Source: Acinetobacter sp. CS-2
GTDB lineage: Bacteria > Pseudomonadota > Gammaproteobacteria > Pseudomonadales > Moraxellaceae
DNA length: 64,000 nt
Reading direction: 5' to 3'
Assembly (NCBI RefSeq): GCF_016599715.1
Contig: NZ_CP067019.1
Coordinates: forward strand, 124,001 to 188,000
Positions 63,041 to 64,000 of this stretch are shown here, in pieces. The notes below the pieces were generated by a model that did no database searches, was not told the DNA's origin, and saw nothing but the letters and a program-made list of their open reading frames with translations. Each line of letters opens with the position of its first letter. Position 1 is the stretch's first letter. The translations under genes were made by a program, and so were the position numbers.

Positions 63041-63061
63041 AAGCTTATTTTTTTTAATTTG

Positions 63062-63136
63062 AGTGGCCGACTTGGAATAGGAATGAGTGGTAGACCACGA
63101 ACAAGAATGGGTGGCCGACTTATCCAGTAATTTGCA
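63062..63136 (-). repeat. Right terminal inverted repeat of the transposon
   Basis: Inverse of the left end at 49580-49654. It contains two GTGGCCGACTT motifs and GGAATGAGTGG, the repeated IstA-binding pattern usual at IS21 ends, and finishes TTTGCA at 63136. Confidence 0.85.
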
Positions 63137-63144
63137 CAGAATGT
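63137..63144 (+). repeat. Target-site duplication, right copy
   Basis: CAGAATGT, matching 49572-49579. Confidence 0.85.
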
Positions 63145-63198
63145 CATTTTTCCAGCCGATCGGTCATGATCAAAATATAAAAATAGAGGTCAAAAATA

Positions 63199-63846
63199 AT
63201 GATTACACTGCACCATTTAGATCAATCGCGTTCTTTTCGAATTTTATGGGCTTTAGAAGAGCTGGCTCAAGATTATCAGGTCAAGTTTTATAAACGTTTA
63301 CCAACATTTGCTGCACCGCCTGAATTAAAACTGGTTCATCCTTTGGCTAAAGCACCGATCTTGACTGATGAGGACCAGACGATTGTCGAATCGGCAGTGA
63401 TTTTGCAGCATTTGCAAGAAAGTTATGATACAGCGCAGAAATTTAAGCCGAAGGCCAAAAAAGACCAGCAACAATACCGCTACTGGATGCACTATGCCGA
63501 AGGCTCCTTAATGCCGTTATTGCTGATGCAACTGGTGATGAACAATGTACCGAAACGTGTACCCTGGCTGATTAAGCCAGTGGCACATAAAATTACTTCC
63601 GGCGTGAAGGCGGGATTTATTCATCCGCGTTTAAAAGAGCATATTGCTTATCTGGAAGATTATTTATCCATGCATGAATATTTTGCCGGAACATTTTCTT
63701 TTGCCGATATTCAGATGTGGTTTCCACTCGATGCCATTCAATCCAGAACATCCGGTTCATATCCCAATATAACCAAATATCTGAAACGTCTTGAGGAACG
63801 GCCTGCTTTTCAGCGAGCCAGGTTCAAGGAACAAAGCCTGACTTAA
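63199..63846 (+). CDS. Glutathione S-transferase family protein
   Basis: 215 aa cytosolic GST. Thioredoxin-like N-terminus (MITLHHLDQSRSFRILWALE, with the Ser of QSRS in the catalytic position; HPLAKAPILTDEDQTIVESA provides the cis-Pro and glutathione-binding Glu-Ser), then the helical C-terminal domain with FSFADIQMWFPL. It is likely involved in detoxification; the substrate is unknown. First backbone gene after the transposon. Confidence 0.92.
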   Translation: MITLHHLDQSRSFRILWALEELAQDYQVKFYKRLPTFAAPPELKLVHPLAKAPILTDEDQTIVESAVILQHLQESYDTAQKFKPKAKKDQQQYRYWMHYAEGSLMPLLLMQLVMNNVPKRVPWLIKPVAHKITSGVKAGFIHPRLKEHIAYLEDYLSMHEYFAGTFSFADIQMWFPLDAIQSRTSGSYPNITKYLKRLEERPAFQRARFKEQSLT

Positions 63847-63868
63847 AACAGGTAGGTGGCCTGTTTTA
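63844..63868. terminator. Bidirectional terminator
   Basis: TAAAACAGG pairs with CCTGTTTTA over a 7-nt loop, overlapping the GST stop codon. It lies between two convergent genes and has A/T tails on both sides. Confidence 0.8.
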
Positions 63869-63891
63869 GATCAAGGTTAAAATAGGCAGGT

Positions 63892-64000
63892 CTAGCAGAG
63901 TTTGTACAGGCGTTCTTTAGGGAAAATGACTTTAAAAGTCGAGCCTTCATTCTCTTTGGATTCAATTTCCAGATGTGCGCCGTGTTGCATCAACACATGT
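63892..64000 (-). CDS. Sensor histidine kinase, C-terminal end (partial)
   Basis: The frame from the right edge reads HVLMQHGAHLEIESKENEGS then TFKVIFPKERLYKLC and a TAG at 63892-63894. The pattern (helix, then EGSTFKVIFP) is the end of a HATPase_c domain, closest to PhoR-type phosphate sensors. The rest lies outside the window, so the exact kinase is not certain. Confidence 0.75.
   Translation of the reverse strand, partial: HVLMQHGAHLEIESKENEGSTFKVIFPKERLYKLC

Larger units (their letters stand above)
49580..63136. mobile_element. 13.6-kb IS21-family transposon carrying a CDI locus
   Basis: The ends are 75-bp inverted repeats (49580-49654 and 63062-63136). The inner 32 bp are identical and the outer part is about 75% identical; both begin TGCA. 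An 8-bp direct repeat CAGAATGT flanks the whole. istA and istB lie at the right end; cdiB-cdiA-cdiI, a fragment and two regulators fill the rest. No second left end is seen near istA, so the CDI genes are inside the element rather than beside it. The backbone genes on either side are osmC and GST. Confidence 0.82.

Noticed and set aside
63087..63293. A 68-codon frame across the right end of the transposon
   Set aside because: It runs through the terminal repeat and into the GST gene in a different frame and has no coding character.

Overview
The window looks like a chromosomal segment of Acinetobacter. It has low G+C, an Ata-type trimeric autotransporter paired with a TpgA-type protein, two copies of an ISAba11-like IS701-family insertion sequence, two tRNA-Gly(GCC) genes, guaA, and a typical moraxellacean set of small core genes. 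A conserved backbone (bolA to guaA, the GGDEF gene, pirin, osmC, GST, and a PhoR-like kinase at the right edge) is broken up by several layers of accessory DNA. All family names come from reading translated sequence; no database search was possible.

Layout. (1) 1-18.7 kb is an accessory island with two colinear, paralogous three-gene modules: trio A (2900-9103) and trio B (12483-18252), both on the minus strand. Each consists of a roughly 210-225 aa protein of unknown function, a roughly 725-775 aa tyrosine recombinase and a roughly 990-1070 aa tyrosine recombinase, with overlapping reading frames. A small divergent CxxC/CxxC protein gene sits upstream of trio B, and a decayed copy of it sits upstream of trio A. 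Around the trios lie two unrelated hipBA-type toxin-antitoxin pairs, an Xre regulator (with a broken copy next to trio B), an orphan Xre/MbcA/ParS-type antitoxin, and a truncated PPK2 gene that ends at a 20-bp copy of the tRNA-Gly anticodon arm. The architecture resembles the 'gamma-mobile-trio' idea (two large tyrosine recombinases plus a small partner, carrying defence cargo), but I cannot confirm membership. (2) 18.7-30 kb holds an ISAba11-truncated DUF4236 gene, then ata (2792 codons with nested tandem repeats) and tpgA. (3) 30-35.7 kb is the remnant of an integrative element or prophage next to tRNA-Gly: integrase, excisionase-like protein, Cro-like regulator, DUF1376-like replication protein and dnaC-like loader. 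It is damaged by IS3-family elements, one of which carries a 92-bp TA-flanked MITE. (4) 35.7-49.5 kb is the core backbone, including a frameshifted DoxX gene. It is interrupted by an IS5-family element that itself contains the second ISAba11-like copy, and by a TnpB gene with a degenerate zinc ribbon. (5) 49,580-63,136 reads as one intact 13.6-kb IS21-family transposon with 75-bp terminal inverted repeats, TG...CA ends and an 8-bp target duplication. It carries istAB, a complete cdiB-cdiA-cdiI contact-dependent inhibition locus and a divergent pair of ribbon-helix-helix regulators. (6) 63.2-64 kb returns to the backbone.

How the parts work together. CdiB exports CdiA and CdiI protects the producing cell. 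Ata is an adhesin whose trimer TpgA is thought to anchor to peptidoglycan. istAB would move the whole CDI locus as cargo. The two recombinase trios probably drove capture of the toxin-antitoxin genes around them.
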